From Gammaproteobacteria bacterium (GTDB lineage: Bacteria > Pseudomonadota > Gammaproteobacteria > Steroidobacterales > Steroidobacteraceae): a stretch of 45,888 nucleotides of DNA. The notes under the pieces are model-generated. The model did not search any database and was not told the DNA's origin. It was given only the letters and a program-made list of their open reading frames with translations. The stretch is taken from assembly GCA_005878095.1 (NCBI GenBank), contig VBNH01000045.1, positions 1 through 45,888 on the forward strand, read 5' to 3'. Made by a program: the position numbers and the translations under genes. Shown here piece by piece: positions 8,639 through 21,485 of this stretch (its first letter is position 1; every line of letters starts with the position of its first letter).

Positions 8639-9301
8639 TCAGGCGGTGCCCCCGAGTAACGGCACGAAGGCCACCGCACCCAGTGACTCGCGCTGCACGG
8701 CCTGCTCGCGGCGCGTGAACCGCACCAGTTCCTGCTCGCCTTCGGGGCCGACCGGAACCACCAGCCGCCCGCCGACCCGCAGCTGCTTCACGAGTGCCTC
8801 GGGCACGGTAAGCGGAGCGGCCGCCACCAGGATGCCGTCGAAGGGGGCGTGCGCCCTCCAGCCGAGCGTGCCATCGCCGTGGCGAAAGCGCACATTCCTC
8901 ACCCCGAGTTCCTTCAGGCGCTCGCGCGCGCGCGCGAGCAGCGGTTCGATACGCTCGATGGTGTACAGGCGCGCCACGAGCGGCGCGAGCACCGCGGTCT
9001 GGTAGCCACACCCCGTGCCGACCTCCAGGACGCTGTCGGCCGCGCCCGCCTCGAACAGCGCCTCGGTCATGCGCGCCACGATGTAGGGCTGCGAGATCGT
9101 CTGGCCGTAGCCGATCGGCAGCGCCGTGTCCTCGTACGCGCGGCTACCGAGCGCTTCGTCGACGAAGATATGACGCGGCACGTTGCGAATACGCTCAAGC
9201 ACGGCGAGATTCGCGATGCCCTGTTCGCGCAGACGCTGCACCAGCCGATCGCGGGTGCGGGCGGAGGTCATGCCGATGCCGGACAGGCGCAGATCAGTCA
9301 T
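8639..9301 (-). CDS. pcm: Protein-L-isoaspartate O-methyltransferase
   Basis: A 220-residue SAM-dependent repair methyltransferase that methylates isoaspartyl residues in aged proteins. Family marks are the substrate loop [14 protein letters not shown] (about 67-80), the SAM motif [15 protein letters not shown] (about 93-106) and the later [12 protein letters not shown] strand. Length fits (E. coli 208). The start overlaps the surE stop by 8 bp. The surE-pcm pair is classical, but the usual downstream nlpD-rpoS is replaced by a repeat-bearing gap. Confidence 0.96.
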   Translation of the reverse strand: MTDLRLSGIGMTSARTRDRLVQRLREQGIANLAVLERIRNVPRHIFVDEALGSRAYEDTALPIGYGQTISQPYIVARMTEALFEAGAADSVLEVGTGCGYQTAVLAPLVARLYTIERIEPLLARARERLKELGVRNVRFRHGDGTLGWRAHAPFDGILVAAAPLTVPEALVKQLRVGGRLVVPVGPEGEQELVRFTRREQAVQRESLGAVAFVPLLGGTA

Positions 9302-10052
9302 TGACCCCTTCCAGCCAGGTCCCGACTGCCGACAGTGCCGCGTGACGGGTGAGGTCGACCTGCAGGGGAGTCACCGAGACGTATCCCTGGGCAACGGTGT
9401 CGAAGTCGGTTCCGGGACCCGCGTCCTGCTGCGCCCCGGCGGGACCGATCCAATACACCGGACGCCCGCGCGGGTCCAGCGCGCGCATGACCGGCTCGGA
9501 ACGGTGGCGATAGCCGAGCCGGCTGGCGCGCAAACCCCGCAGCTGTGCGAACGGCACGTCGGGCACGTTGACGTTGAGAACGAGCGCGGACTGCAGCGGT
9601 CGCTTCAGCAGCTGCGCCACCAGCCGGCGCGCGACCTCGGCGCCGGTTTCGAAGTGACCACCTCCGCCGCTGCCGGTGCACAGCGAGACCGCGATGGTCG
9701 GCAGGCCGAGGAAGCGGCCCTCGACCGCCGCCGCCACCGTGCCGGAGTACAGCACGTCGTCGCCCAGGTTCGCGCCGTCGTTCACCCCCGAGACCACCAT
9801 GTCGTGTTCGAAGTCGAACAGGCCCGAGATCGCGAGGTGCACGCAGTCGGTGGGTGTGCCCGACACGAAGTACACCCCCGGCTCGGACTCGAACACGCGC
9901 AGCGGCACGTCGAGAGTGAGTGAGTTGCTCGCGCCGCTCTGGTTGCGGTCAGGCGCGACGACGGTCACCTCGGCGAGCGTCGCGAGGGCCTCGCGCAGGC
10001 GGCAGATGCCCTCGGCACGATAGCCGTCATCGTTGCTGACCAGGATCTTCAC
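9294..10052 (-). CDS. surE: 5'/3'-nucleotidase SurE
   Basis: A 252-residue metal-dependent survival protein that dephosphorylates nucleoside monophosphates and exopolyphosphate. The N-terminal [16 protein letters not shown] carries the metal-binding Asp-Asp pair (8-9). NQSGASNS (about 37-44) and [19 protein letters not shown] (about 87-105) are the remaining active-site loops. Length matches the family (E. coli 253). It diverges from the smr gene across 70 bp containing a -10-like element readable in both directions, and overlaps pcm at its 3' end. Confidence 0.97.
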   Translation of the reverse strand: MKILVSNDDGYRAEGICRLREALATLAEVTVVAPDRNQSGASNSLTLDVPLRVFESEPGVYFVSGTPTDCVHLAISGLFDFEHDMVVSGVNDGANLGDDVLYSGTVAAAVEGRFLGLPTIAVSLCTGSGGGGHFETGAEVARRLVAQLLKRPLQSALVLNVNVPDVPFAQLRGLRASRLGYRHRSEPVMRALDPRGRPVYWIGPAGAQQDAGPGTDFDTVAQGYVSVTPLQVDLTRHAALSAVGTWLEGVND

Positions 10053-10087
10053 TGCGAAAGGGGATCGAGCCGCCGAAAGTGCGGCTG

Positions 10088-10095
10088 ACTATACT
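10088..10095. promoter_or_regulatory. Shared, symmetric -10 element for surE and smr
   Basis: ACTATACT reads as TATACT on the plus strand (10090-10095), placing a start near 10102, about 20 nt before the smr GTG. It also reads as TATAGT on the minus strand (10093-10088), placing a start near 10081, about 29 nt before the surE ATG. The -35 regions are poor on both sides. Both spacings are sensible, so a bidirectional promoter is plausible but unproven. Confidence 0.45.
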
Positions 10096-10122
10096 GTAAG
10101 AAAGACGTGCGGCGGAGCTGGT

Positions 10123-10674
10123 GTGATTTCCCCAGGCGATGACAAAGCGGACGAGGAAAATGACGAGGCGCGTCTGTTCCGGCAGGCAGTGCGCGGTGTC
10201 AGGCAGCTCGGGTCCCCTGCCCCGGCGCCACGACCTCCCAAGGTCCGGCCGCGCGCGCGCTTCACACGTGCCGACCGCGAGGCCGTGCTGCGGGAGAGCC
10301 TCGCCGGGGCCAGCGCCGACCCGGCGCTGGCCGGCGGTGAGGAGCTCATCTTTCATCGCCCGCAGGTGCAGCCCGGGGTGCTGCGCCGGCTGCGCCGCGG
10401 CGAGTATCGCGTGCAGCGCGAGATCGACCTGCACGGATTGACGGTCGCCGAGGCGAAGCACGCCCTGCGGCAGTTCCTCATCGACGCGCTCGAGCACGAG
10501 GTGCGCTGCGTGCGCATCATCCACGGCAAGGGCTTGCGCTCCGGACACCGCGGACCGGTGCTCAAGGCGGCCGTGAATGCAGTTCTGCGTCGCACCGGCG
10601 CGGTGCTCGCCTACGTTTCCGCCCGGGAGGTGGACGGCGGAACCGGCGCGGTCTATGTGCTGCTGTCCGGGTGA
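10123..10674 (+). CDS. Smr/MutS2-C-terminal domain protein (SmrA/B-like)
   Basis: A 183-residue protein with a C-terminal Smr domain: EIDLHGLTVAEAKHAL, then VRIIHGKGLRS and a final GGTGAVYVLL strand. Smr domains are nucleases; E. coli SmrB cleaves mRNA at collided ribosomes, while SmrA is less understood. The family N-terminus (ARLFRQAVRGVRQL, then FHRPQVQPGVLRRLRRGEY) is present. I chose the GTG at 10123 because GGAG sits 5 nt upstream and the only good -10 (10090) would exclude an upstream ATG at 10033. It is inverted between truD and surE, ending 3 bp from the truD stop. Whether it is SmrA or SmrB cannot be decided here. Confidence 0.88.
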   Translation: MISPGDDKADEENDEARLFRQAVRGVRQLGSPAPAPRPPKVRPRARFTRADREAVLRESLAGASADPALAGGEELIFHRPQVQPGVLRRLRRGEYRVQREIDLHGLTVAEAKHALRQFLIDALEHEVRCVRIIHGKGLRSGHRGPVLKAAVNAVLRRTGAVLAYVSAREVDGGTGAVYVLLSG

Positions 10675-10677
10675 GCT

Positions 10678-11751
10678 TCAGTCTGCGTCGGGCGGCGTCT
10701 CGGCGTGCGGCGGCGCCTCGATCAGTTCGCGCAACACCGCGGTCGCAAAGCCCCCGCGCACCAGGCGAAACCTGAGCACCACCGCCTGCGCTTCCGGCTC
10801 GCTGCTAAGCTCGCGCACTGCGAGCCGCAGGCTCCGGCGCTCCTGGGCCATGCCGGCGGCCACGCACAGTGCACTCTCCCGCGCAAGAGCGGCGGCGAGG
10901 CGCAACTCGAGCTCGAGCACCCGCGCGAGCGTTGCGGGCGTGCCCTCTCCCCACAAAGGCCCGGTGGGGTGAATCTCCAGCCGCTGGCAGCGGCCGCCGA
11001 GCGTGTCATCGGCGCCGTCCACCGGGAAGACGCTGCCGCGACCGTCGAGGTTGGCGAGGTCGCCGGCCTCGAGATGCTCCCAGCTGCCATCGGCCACGCG
11101 TGCCGCCAGCACGGCATTGAACAAGGCGCTGCGCGCAGCCGAGAGAACGAAACCCCGCTCCTGCGGCGCGAGGCGGCGCAGGTCCTCGCCGGCGCGCGCG
11201 AGATTCGCGCCGTCGCGACCGAAGCGCTGCGGGCCGAAGTAATTCGGTACCCCGTACCGGGCGATGCCCGCCAGACGCAGGGCAAGGCTGTCGGCGAGCT
11301 GGCCGCCGTTACCCTGCGCGGCGCCAATGCGCACCAGGAAGCGATTGCCGGCGAGCGCGCCGCGCGGGAGCTTGCGCGTGTGCGGATGCGCCTCGAGCAC
11401 CTCGAATTCCGCATTGCGCACCGCGCACCAGCTGATGGGGGGGCGCGCCTGCGGCACCGAGAACCACTGGATGGCAACGGCGCGGCGATCCTTGAGTCCG
11501 GCGTAACCGACCTCGAACGGCCGGCAGCCCGCGATCCTCGCCAGCTCGCGCGCCACCCACTGAGTGTTGGCGTTGCGCTTGCGCACCCGCAGCAGCAGGT
11601 GCTGACCGGAGCCGGCGGGCGCGAAGCCAAGATCCTCCTCGACCACGAAGTCCGCGGGCGTGGCGCGCAGCACGGCCGGCGCCAGCGGCGCGCCGTGTGC
11701 GCGCGGCGGCGTGAGCGCGGCTTCGCGCGCGCTGAGGCTGACCGCCGGCAC
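10678..11751 (-). CDS. truD: tRNA pseudouridine(13) synthase
   Basis: A 357-residue enzyme that makes pseudouridine at position 13 of tRNA-Glu. The catalytic Asp lies in GYAGLKDRRAVAIQWFS, and the second signature NYFGPQRFGRDG is also present. Other family features are the early PADFVVEEDLGF and VRKRNANTQWVARELAR. Length matches E. coli TruD (349). It starts 2 bp after the ispF stop, in the conserved ispD-ispF-truD run. The gene downstream in most relatives is surE; here an inverted smr gene intervenes. Confidence 0.96.
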   Translation of the reverse strand: MPAVSLSAREAALTPPRAHGAPLAPAVLRATPADFVVEEDLGFAPAGSGQHLLLRVRKRNANTQWVARELARIAGCRPFEVGYAGLKDRRAVAIQWFSVPQARPPISWCAVRNAEFEVLEAHPHTRKLPRGALAGNRFLVRIGAAQGNGGQLADSLALRLAGIARYGVPNYFGPQRFGRDGANLARAGEDLRRLAPQERGFVLSAARSALFNAVLAARVADGSWEHLEAGDLANLDGRGSVFPVDGADDTLGGRCQRLEIHPTGPLWGEGTPATLARVLELELRLAAALARESALCVAAGMAQERRSLRLAVRELSSEPEAQAVVLRFRLVRGGFATAVLRELIEAPPHAETPPDAD

Positions 11752-11753
11752 GC

Positions 11754-12227
11754 CTACTCCTCGCTCAGCAGCACCACGGCCTGTGCGGCAATGCCCTCCG
11801 CGCGGCCGAGGAAGCCCAGGCCCTCGGTGGTGGTCGCCTTGATGTTGACGCGCTGCGCGCCGACTTCCAGCAGCTGCGCGATCTGCCCCCTGATGGCCTC
11901 GCGATACGGGGCGATCTTCGGCGCCTGCGCGAGCACCGTGAGGTCCACGTTAGCCACGGCGAGGCGCCGCGCGTGCAACAGAGCGAGCACGCTCACGACG
12001 AAACGGCGGCTGTCGGCGCCTTGCCACTGCGGATCGGTATCGCTGAAATGCTGCCCGATGTCGCCCAGGCCCGCGGCGCCCAGCAGCGCATCGCACAGCG
12101 CGTGCAGCATCACGTCCCCGTCCGAATGCGCCACCACCCCGCGCGAGTGCGGGATGCGCACTCCGCCGAGCATGATGAACTCACCGGGACCGAAGGCATG
12201 CACATCGACTCCGAAACCGATCCTCAT
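11754..12227 (-). CDS. ispF: 2-C-methyl-D-erythritol 2,4-cyclodiphosphate synthase
   Basis: A 157-residue MEP-pathway enzyme that cyclises CDP-ME 2-phosphate with loss of CMP, giving isoprenoid precursors. The zinc ligands Asp8 and His10 (GFGVDVHAF) and His42 ([15 protein letters not shown]) are visible, as are [14 protein letters not shown] and the C-terminal [13 protein letters not shown]. Length matches the family (about 158). The ATG at 12227 overlaps the ispD stop as ATGA. Confidence 0.97.
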   Translation of the reverse strand: MRIGFGVDVHAFGPGEFIMLGGVRIPHSRGVVAHSDGDVMLHALCDALLGAAGLGDIGQHFSDTDPQWQGADSRRFVVSVLALLHARRLAVANVDLTVLAQAPKIAPYREAIRGQIAQLLEVGAQRVNIKATTTEGLGFLGRAEGIAAQAVVLLSEE

Positions 12228-12958
12228 GAGCTGCCCCCGAGCGCCTGGCTGCCGCGCGCCGCCAGCACCGCCGCGGCCAGCACCAGATCCGCGCCGCTGG
12301 TGATCTTGAGATTCGTCGCCGCCCCTTCGATGAGCGCCGGGTGCTCCCCCAGCCACTCGAGCGCCTGGGCCTCGTCGCTCGGGAAACGCCCGGCCGCGTG
12401 CGCCTGATCGAGCGCCGTGCACAACTGCCGATAGCGGAACATCTGCGGGGTCAGCGCCCGCCACAGACCCGAGCGATCCAGCGTCTGTGCCACCGCGGCA
12501 CGCGTGCCGGCGCCGCTTTGCGCGCGCTTCAGAGTATCCGTCGCCGGGATCGCGAGCAGCCCCCCGAGCGGGTGCGTGCCGAGCTCCCCGAGCAGGCGCT
12601 CGAGGTCGTGCGCATCGAGGCACGGCCGCGCCGCATCGTGCACCAGCACCCAGTCATCGGGCCCGGCGCGCCCCTCGAGCCCGGTAAGCGCGAGGCGCAC
12701 CGACTGGCTGCGCTGCGCACCTCCGCCGACCGCCGTGAGGGTGCTGTCCCGGGCGTGCAGGCGCGCGGCCACCTGCTCCCAGGCGCTATCCCCCCGCGCC
12801 AGCGCCACGACAATATGCGCGCAGCGCGCATCCGCGAGAAAGGGCGCGAGCGCCCATTCGATCACGGTGCGTCCTGCGAGCGGTGCGTATTGCTTTGGTC
12901 CGTTCGCGCCGAAGCGGCTGCCTGAGCCCGCGGCCGGCATGAGGAGCCAGTAACGCAT
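12224..12958 (-). CDS. ispD: 2-C-methyl-D-erythritol 4-phosphate cytidylyltransferase
   Basis: A 244-residue MEP-pathway enzyme that joins CTP to MEP. The nucleotide-binding start [20 protein letters not shown] (5-24), the VHDAARPC loop and the [12 protein letters not shown] segment are typical. It is immediately upstream of ispF with an ATGA overlap, and 24 bp downstream of ftsB. With ispF here and dxr at 33.8 kb, three MEP-pathway genes lie in this window. Confidence 0.97.
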   Translation of the reverse strand: MRYWLLMPAAGSGSRFGANGPKQYAPLAGRTVIEWALAPFLADARCAHIVVALARGDSAWEQVAARLHARDSTLTAVGGGAQRSQSVRLALTGLEGRAGPDDWVLVHDAARPCLDAHDLERLLGELGTHPLGGLLAIPATDTLKRAQSGAGTRAAVAQTLDRSGLWRALTPQMFRYRQLCTALDQAHAAGRFPSDEAQALEWLGEHPALIEGAATNLKITSGADLVLAAAVLAARGSQALGGSS

Positions 12959-12982
12959 CGGCGCGATACGCCCTTCGGGACT

Positions 12983-13303
12983 TCAGCGAACCGCTGCAGT
13001 GCGGGCCGGAGAGTGGCTGGTGTCGGCCGGTCGGGCGGGAACCACCTGGTAGAACGTCTCGTTGCGGGCGATCATGCCCAGATCGCTGCGGGCGCGCTCC
13101 TCGAGCGCGTCCATGCCGGTCTTGAGGTCACGCACCTCGGCCGCGAGTTGCCGGTTGCGTTCGGCGAGCTGTTCGTTGTCGGCCCGCTGCGTCGCCACCG
13201 CGCGCTTCAGGCGCTCGACTTCGCGAACGCCGTCCGCGGAGATCCACACCCGGTATTGCAGCAGGATGACGGCGACAGCCAGCGCAGCGGCGAGCCACTT
13301 CAT
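12983..13303 (-). CDS. ftsB: Cell division protein FtsB
   Basis: A 106-residue bitopic division protein: a short cytoplasmic Met-Lys, one membrane helix (about residues 3-20) and a coiled coil (about 28-72, with AEVRDLKTGMDALEERARSDLGM). FtsB forms the FtsQLB complex that activates septal wall synthesis. The AR-x-DLGMI-x-x-E-TFYQVV ending of the core is the family signature, here followed by a short variable tail. In relatives it directly follows eno; here two DJ-1-type genes intervene. Confidence 0.94.
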   Translation of the reverse strand: MKWLAAALAVAVILLQYRVWISADGVREVERLKRAVATQRADNEQLAERNRQLAAEVRDLKTGMDALEERARSDLGMIARNETFYQVVPARPADTSHSPARTAAVR

Positions 13304-13345
13304 GGGCCTGACAGCCTAGCAGACGGGGCGCCGCGCGCGAAGCGA

Positions 13346-14053
13346 TCAGTTGACCGGCGCGGCCCCGGCGCCGATCGCAGCGCCGGCGCGGCGCGCGGCG
13401 GCCAGCCGCTCGGGCCAGACGGCATCGAAGCGCCGGCGCACCGCGGCCACGATCTCAGTGCGCGCGGCCTCGGGACGTCCCGAGTCGAACGGCGGATCCG
13501 GTGCGTACTCGATGGCGAGCTGCACGGCCTCGGCCACGTCGCGGCCTGCGATCTCGGCCACCACTGTCAGGGCCATGTCGATTCCGGCCGTGACCCCTCC
13601 GCCGCTGATGACGTTGCCGTCACGTACCACGCGCCGGGGATCGGCGATGGCGCCGAACAGCGGCAGCAGTTCCCTGAAGGCCCAGTGACAGGCCGCCCGC
13701 TTCCCGTGCAGCAGGCCGGCGGCGCCGAGCAGCAGTGATCCGGTGCACACCGAAGTAACGTAGCGCGCCTGGGCGGCGAGGCGACGCAACGCCGCAAGGT
13801 AGACCCGGTCCTCCATGGCGGCAGAGGTGCCGAAGCCGCCGGGCACGCACAGCAGCGCGCACTCCCGTACCTCGCTGAGCGGCTGCACGTTCGCGAAGCT
13901 GATGCCGCAGTCCACGGCGAGCTCACCGCCACGGACTGCCGCCAGTACGACCCTCGCTCCGGGCAGCCGCGCGAAGACTTCCAGCGGAGCGGTGAAATCC
14001 AGCTGCGTGATGCGCGGATAGAGAGCGAACACGATGGGAAACTCGCCGGCCAT
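13346..14053 (-). CDS. DJ-1/PfpI family protein, isonitrile-hydratase-like
   Basis: A 235-residue DJ-1/PfpI-superfamily protein most like the isonitrile hydratase (InhA) branch, which converts isonitriles to N-substituted formamides. Visible marks are LDFTAPLEVF with the conserved Asp and Glu, the nucleophile elbow VTSVCTGSLLLGAAGLL, the ACHW motif and the GGGVTAGIDMAL segment. I chose the ATG at 14053 because AGGAG lies 5 nt before it; upstream ATGs (to 14101) are less well placed. It diverges from a GlxA-type regulator of the same superfamily and has a hydrophilic C-terminal tail. The substrate is unproven; other ThiJ-like hydrolase or chaperone roles are possible. Confidence 0.82.
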   Translation of the reverse strand: MAGEFPIVFALYPRITQLDFTAPLEVFARLPGARVVLAAVRGGELAVDCGISFANVQPLSEVRECALLCVPGGFGTSAAMEDRVYLAALRRLAAQARYVTSVCTGSLLLGAAGLLHGKRAACHWAFRELLPLFGAIADPRRVVRDGNVISGGGVTAGIDMALTVVAEIAGRDVAEAVQLAIEYAPDPPFDSGRPEAARTEIVAAVRRRFDAVWPERLAAARRAGAAIGAGAAPVN

Positions 14054-14179
14054 GTCTGCTCCTGGCATACCCCGGGGGTGGGGACTGTCGGGCGCCATCA
14101 TCCTCAGGTACCCTCATGTCCGAAATGACGTTTTTACCTCGTTTACCGCCACGGCTTCGCGCCGCCGGGTGAGCCGAGC

Positions 14180-17313
<3,134 letters not shown>

Positions 17314-17348
17314 GGCTCACGCGTTGTGCGGGCCGCGCCGCGCGGTAC

Positions 17349-19067
<1,719 letters not shown>

Positions 19068-19100
19068 TTAGCACATCTGCCCGCCCCCATGTGGGTTCGA

Positions 19101-20498
19101 TCAGGCCGCGCTCCAGATCAGGCGGGCGCGCCGGCGGCTGGCGGCGCTCGCCTGCACCGACTCATCGAGCCATAGATCCGCGACCGCAATCAGCGTCTGT
19201 GCCGCGAAAATCAGCGGCAGTCGCGCGCGCTGCGCCACCGGCACGCGCGCTTCCTGCAGCAGGCTCTTGAGCGCGCGCCGCCGCCCGCCGCGCAGCGGTC
19301 GCAGGCGCTCGCCCCCACGGCGTGCGCGGATGGTCAGGATGGCGGGGAGTGCGTCCAGATCCAGCGGTCCGCGCGCATCGCGCTTCAGCGTGAGCCGTCC
19401 GCCCGGCCCGGGCAGCGCGCAGGTCCTGCGCCTGCGCCACGGCCAGCTGACTTCCTCGAGGCTGCCGGGCGCGAGGGCGCCAGGGGACGCGTCGGGCCCG
19501 CCGCCGGCCCGGTGAGCGGCGCGCAGCGACAGCAGATCCGCCTGGCGCTGCAGCAGCGCGCCCTGCCAGGTCACGACGGGCTGTGCATCGGCGCGCGCCT
19601 GCAGCAGCGGACCGGCAATTTCCTCGAGCCGGCTCGCCGGGGGTGGGAGGTGCCCCGCGGCCGTGATCCAGAACCGCAGCGCATTGCGGCGGCGCTCGGG
19701 CGGCAGTGCGCGCAGCCGCTTCGCCGACAGCATCGCACCAAAGCTCGCGCGCGCGGCATCGGCGGCGCCCAGGGCATCGAGCAGCCGCTGCGCTTCCGCG
19801 GCATGGCGCGCCGCGCGCGCGACGGTGGCCGCGGCCGCGGGCCAGCGCTCCCGGATCAACGGCAGCACCCGCGTGCGCAGGTAGTTGCGATCCCGACGCA
19901 GCTCGGCGTTGCCCGGGTCCTCGATCCACTCAAGCCCCTGCGAGCGCACCCAGGCGGTGAGCTCGGCGCGCGACCAGGGCAGGAGCGGGCGCACCAGAGC
20001 GCCACGCGCAAAGGCCGCCCGTGCCGGCATGGCGGCGATGCCGGCGAGACCCGCGCCGCGCAGCAGCTGCAGCAGCACGGTCTCGAGCTGATCATCCTCG
20101 TGGTGCGCCGTCAGCAGCGCTTCCTGCGGCGCGAGCGCTGCGGCGAGCAGCCGGTAGCGCGCGGCGCGCGCCGCGGCTTCGGGCGACTCGCCGCGCCGGG
20201 GTGCGACGTTCGCGGTCCGCACCTCAAGCGGCACGCCCAGGACGCGCGCCACCCGCCGGCAGTGTGCCGCCCAGCGGCCCGAGTGCGGATGCAGGCGGTG
20301 ATCGACGTGCAGGGCGCGCACCTTGAGCGGCGCTCGCTCGAGCTGCGCCAGCGCGGCCAGCAGAGCGGTGGAGTCCGCCCCGCCGCTGAAGGCGACGCAC
20401 ACGGCGACGTCGGGGAAGCCGGGCAGCAGCTCTCCCAGGCGCCGGCTGAGTGAGCGCGGGCCAAACCCCTCGGTCCCGCGGCGCACCGCGCGTGGCAC
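19101..20498 (-). CDS. tilS: tRNA(Ile)-lysidine synthase
   Basis: A 465-residue enzyme that modifies C34 of the CAU-anticodon tRNA-Ile to lysidine so that it reads AUA. The N-terminal PP-loop ATPase motif SGGADSTALL and the HHEDDQLETVLLQLLRG segment are diagnostic. The linker and C-terminal substrate-binding domain (about 350-460) are Arg/Ala-rich. I chose the GTG at 20498, 4 nt after the accA stop; longer readings overlap accA. accA-tilS adjacency is a known gammaproteobacterial arrangement. Slightly longer than E. coli TilS (432). Confidence 0.94.
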   Translation of the reverse strand: MPRAVRRGTEGFGPRSLSRRLGELLPGFPDVAVCVAFSGGADSTALLAALAQLERAPLKVRALHVDHRLHPHSGRWAAHCRRVARVLGVPLEVRTANVAPRRGESPEAAARAARYRLLAAALAPQEALLTAHHEDDQLETVLLQLLRGAGLAGIAAMPARAAFARGALVRPLLPWSRAELTAWVRSQGLEWIEDPGNAELRRDRNYLRTRVLPLIRERWPAAAATVARAARHAAEAQRLLDALGAADAARASFGAMLSAKRLRALPPERRRNALRFWITAAGHLPPPASRLEEIAGPLLQARADAQPVVTWQGALLQRQADLLSLRAAHRAGGGPDASPGALAPGSLEEVSWPWRRRRTCALPGPGGRLTLKRDARGPLDLDALPAILTIRARRGGERLRPLRGGRRRALKSLLQEARVPVAQRARLPLIFAAQTLIAVADLWLDESVQASAASRRRARLIWSAA

Positions 20499-20502
20499 GG
20501 CC

Positions 20503-21468
20503 TTACGCCGCGGTTTCGGCAAACACGCCGAAGCCGGCGATCTTCTCAGCGCGCGCGGCGCGCAGCTGATCCCGCGGCACGGCGTCGAGCTCGTCCAGAT
20601 GACGGACCAGCGCCGCCTTGAGGCTCGCTGCGGTAGCGGACGGATCGCGATGCGCGCCCCCGAGAGGCTCCTCGATGACCTCATCCACCAGCCCGAGCTT
20701 CTGCAGGCGGTCGGCGGTGAGATTCAGCGATTCGGCGGCCACTTCCTTCTTGTCCTGGCTCTTCCACAGGATGGAGGCGCAGCCCTCGGGCGAGATGACC
20801 GAGTAGGTGCTGTACTGGAGCATCATCAGCCGGTCGCACACGCCGATGCCCAACGCGCCGCCTGATCCGCCCTCTCCGGTCACCACGGTCACGATCGGAA
20901 TCCGCAGCACCGACATCTCGAAGAGGTTGCGCGCAATGGCTTCGCTCTGGCCGCGCTCTTCGGCGCCGACGCCGGGGTATGCGCCCTGGGTATCGATCAG
21001 CGTCACCAGCGGCAGAGAGAAGCGTTCGGCGAGCCGCATCAGCCGCAGCGCCTTGCGATAGCCTTCGGGCTTGGGCATGCCGTAGTTGCGGCGCACGCGC
21101 TCCTTGGTGTCACGACCCTTCTGATGGCCGATGATCATGAGCGCGCGCTCGTCGATGCGCGCCAGCCCGCCGACGATGGCGCCGTCGTCCGCGTACATGC
21201 GGTCACCGTGCAGTTCGTTGAACTCGCGGCAGATGGCGTTGACGTAATCAAGCGTGTAGGGCCGGTGCGGGTGGCGCGCGAGCTGCGTGATCTGCCAGGG
21301 CGTGAGACTGGCGAAGATGCTCATCGTGAGCTGCCGGCTCTTGGCCTGCAGCCGGCCGATCTCGTCCTGGATGTTGACTTCGCTGTCGGAAGTCACGTGC
21401 CTGAGCTCCTCGATCTTCGCTTCGAGCTCGGCGATCGGTTGTTCGAAGTCGAGGAACGACACGGCCAT
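20503..21468 (-). CDS. accA: Acetyl-CoA carboxylase, carboxyltransferase subunit alpha
   Basis: A 321-residue subunit that with AccD transfers carboxyl from carboxybiotin to acetyl-CoA, the committed step of fatty acid synthesis. Conserved segments are [19 protein letters not shown] at the start, the crotonase-like core [40 protein letters not shown] and [18 protein letters not shown], then [13 protein letters not shown]. Length is standard (E. coli 319). It follows dnaE by 17 bp and precedes tilS by 4. Confidence 0.98.
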   Translation of the reverse strand: MAVSFLDFEQPIAELEAKIEELRHVTSDSEVNIQDEIGRLQAKSRQLTMSIFASLTPWQITQLARHPHRPYTLDYVNAICREFNELHGDRMYADDGAIVGGLARIDERALMIIGHQKGRDTKERVRRNYGMPKPEGYRKALRLMRLAERFSLPLVTLIDTQGAYPGVGAEERGQSEAIARNLFEMSVLRIPIVTVVTGEGGSGGALGIGVCDRLMMLQYSTYSVISPEGCASILWKSQDKKEVAAESLNLTADRLQKLGLVDEVIEEPLGGAHRDPSATAASLKAALVRHLDELDAVPRDQLRAARAEKIAGFGVFAETAA

Positions 21469-21485
21469 GCGTGGGGTATCCTAAC

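Noticed and set aside
8447-8659. A 70-codon plus-strand frame in the convergent gap
   Set aside because: No ribosome-binding site, no recognisable similarity, composition changes midway and it runs into the pcm 3' end on the other strand.
10033-10122. An upstream ATG that would lengthen the Smr protein by 30 residues
   Set aside because: It overlaps the surE start and lies upstream of the best -10; the added residues are not like the family. The GTG at 10123 has GGAG 5 nt upstream.
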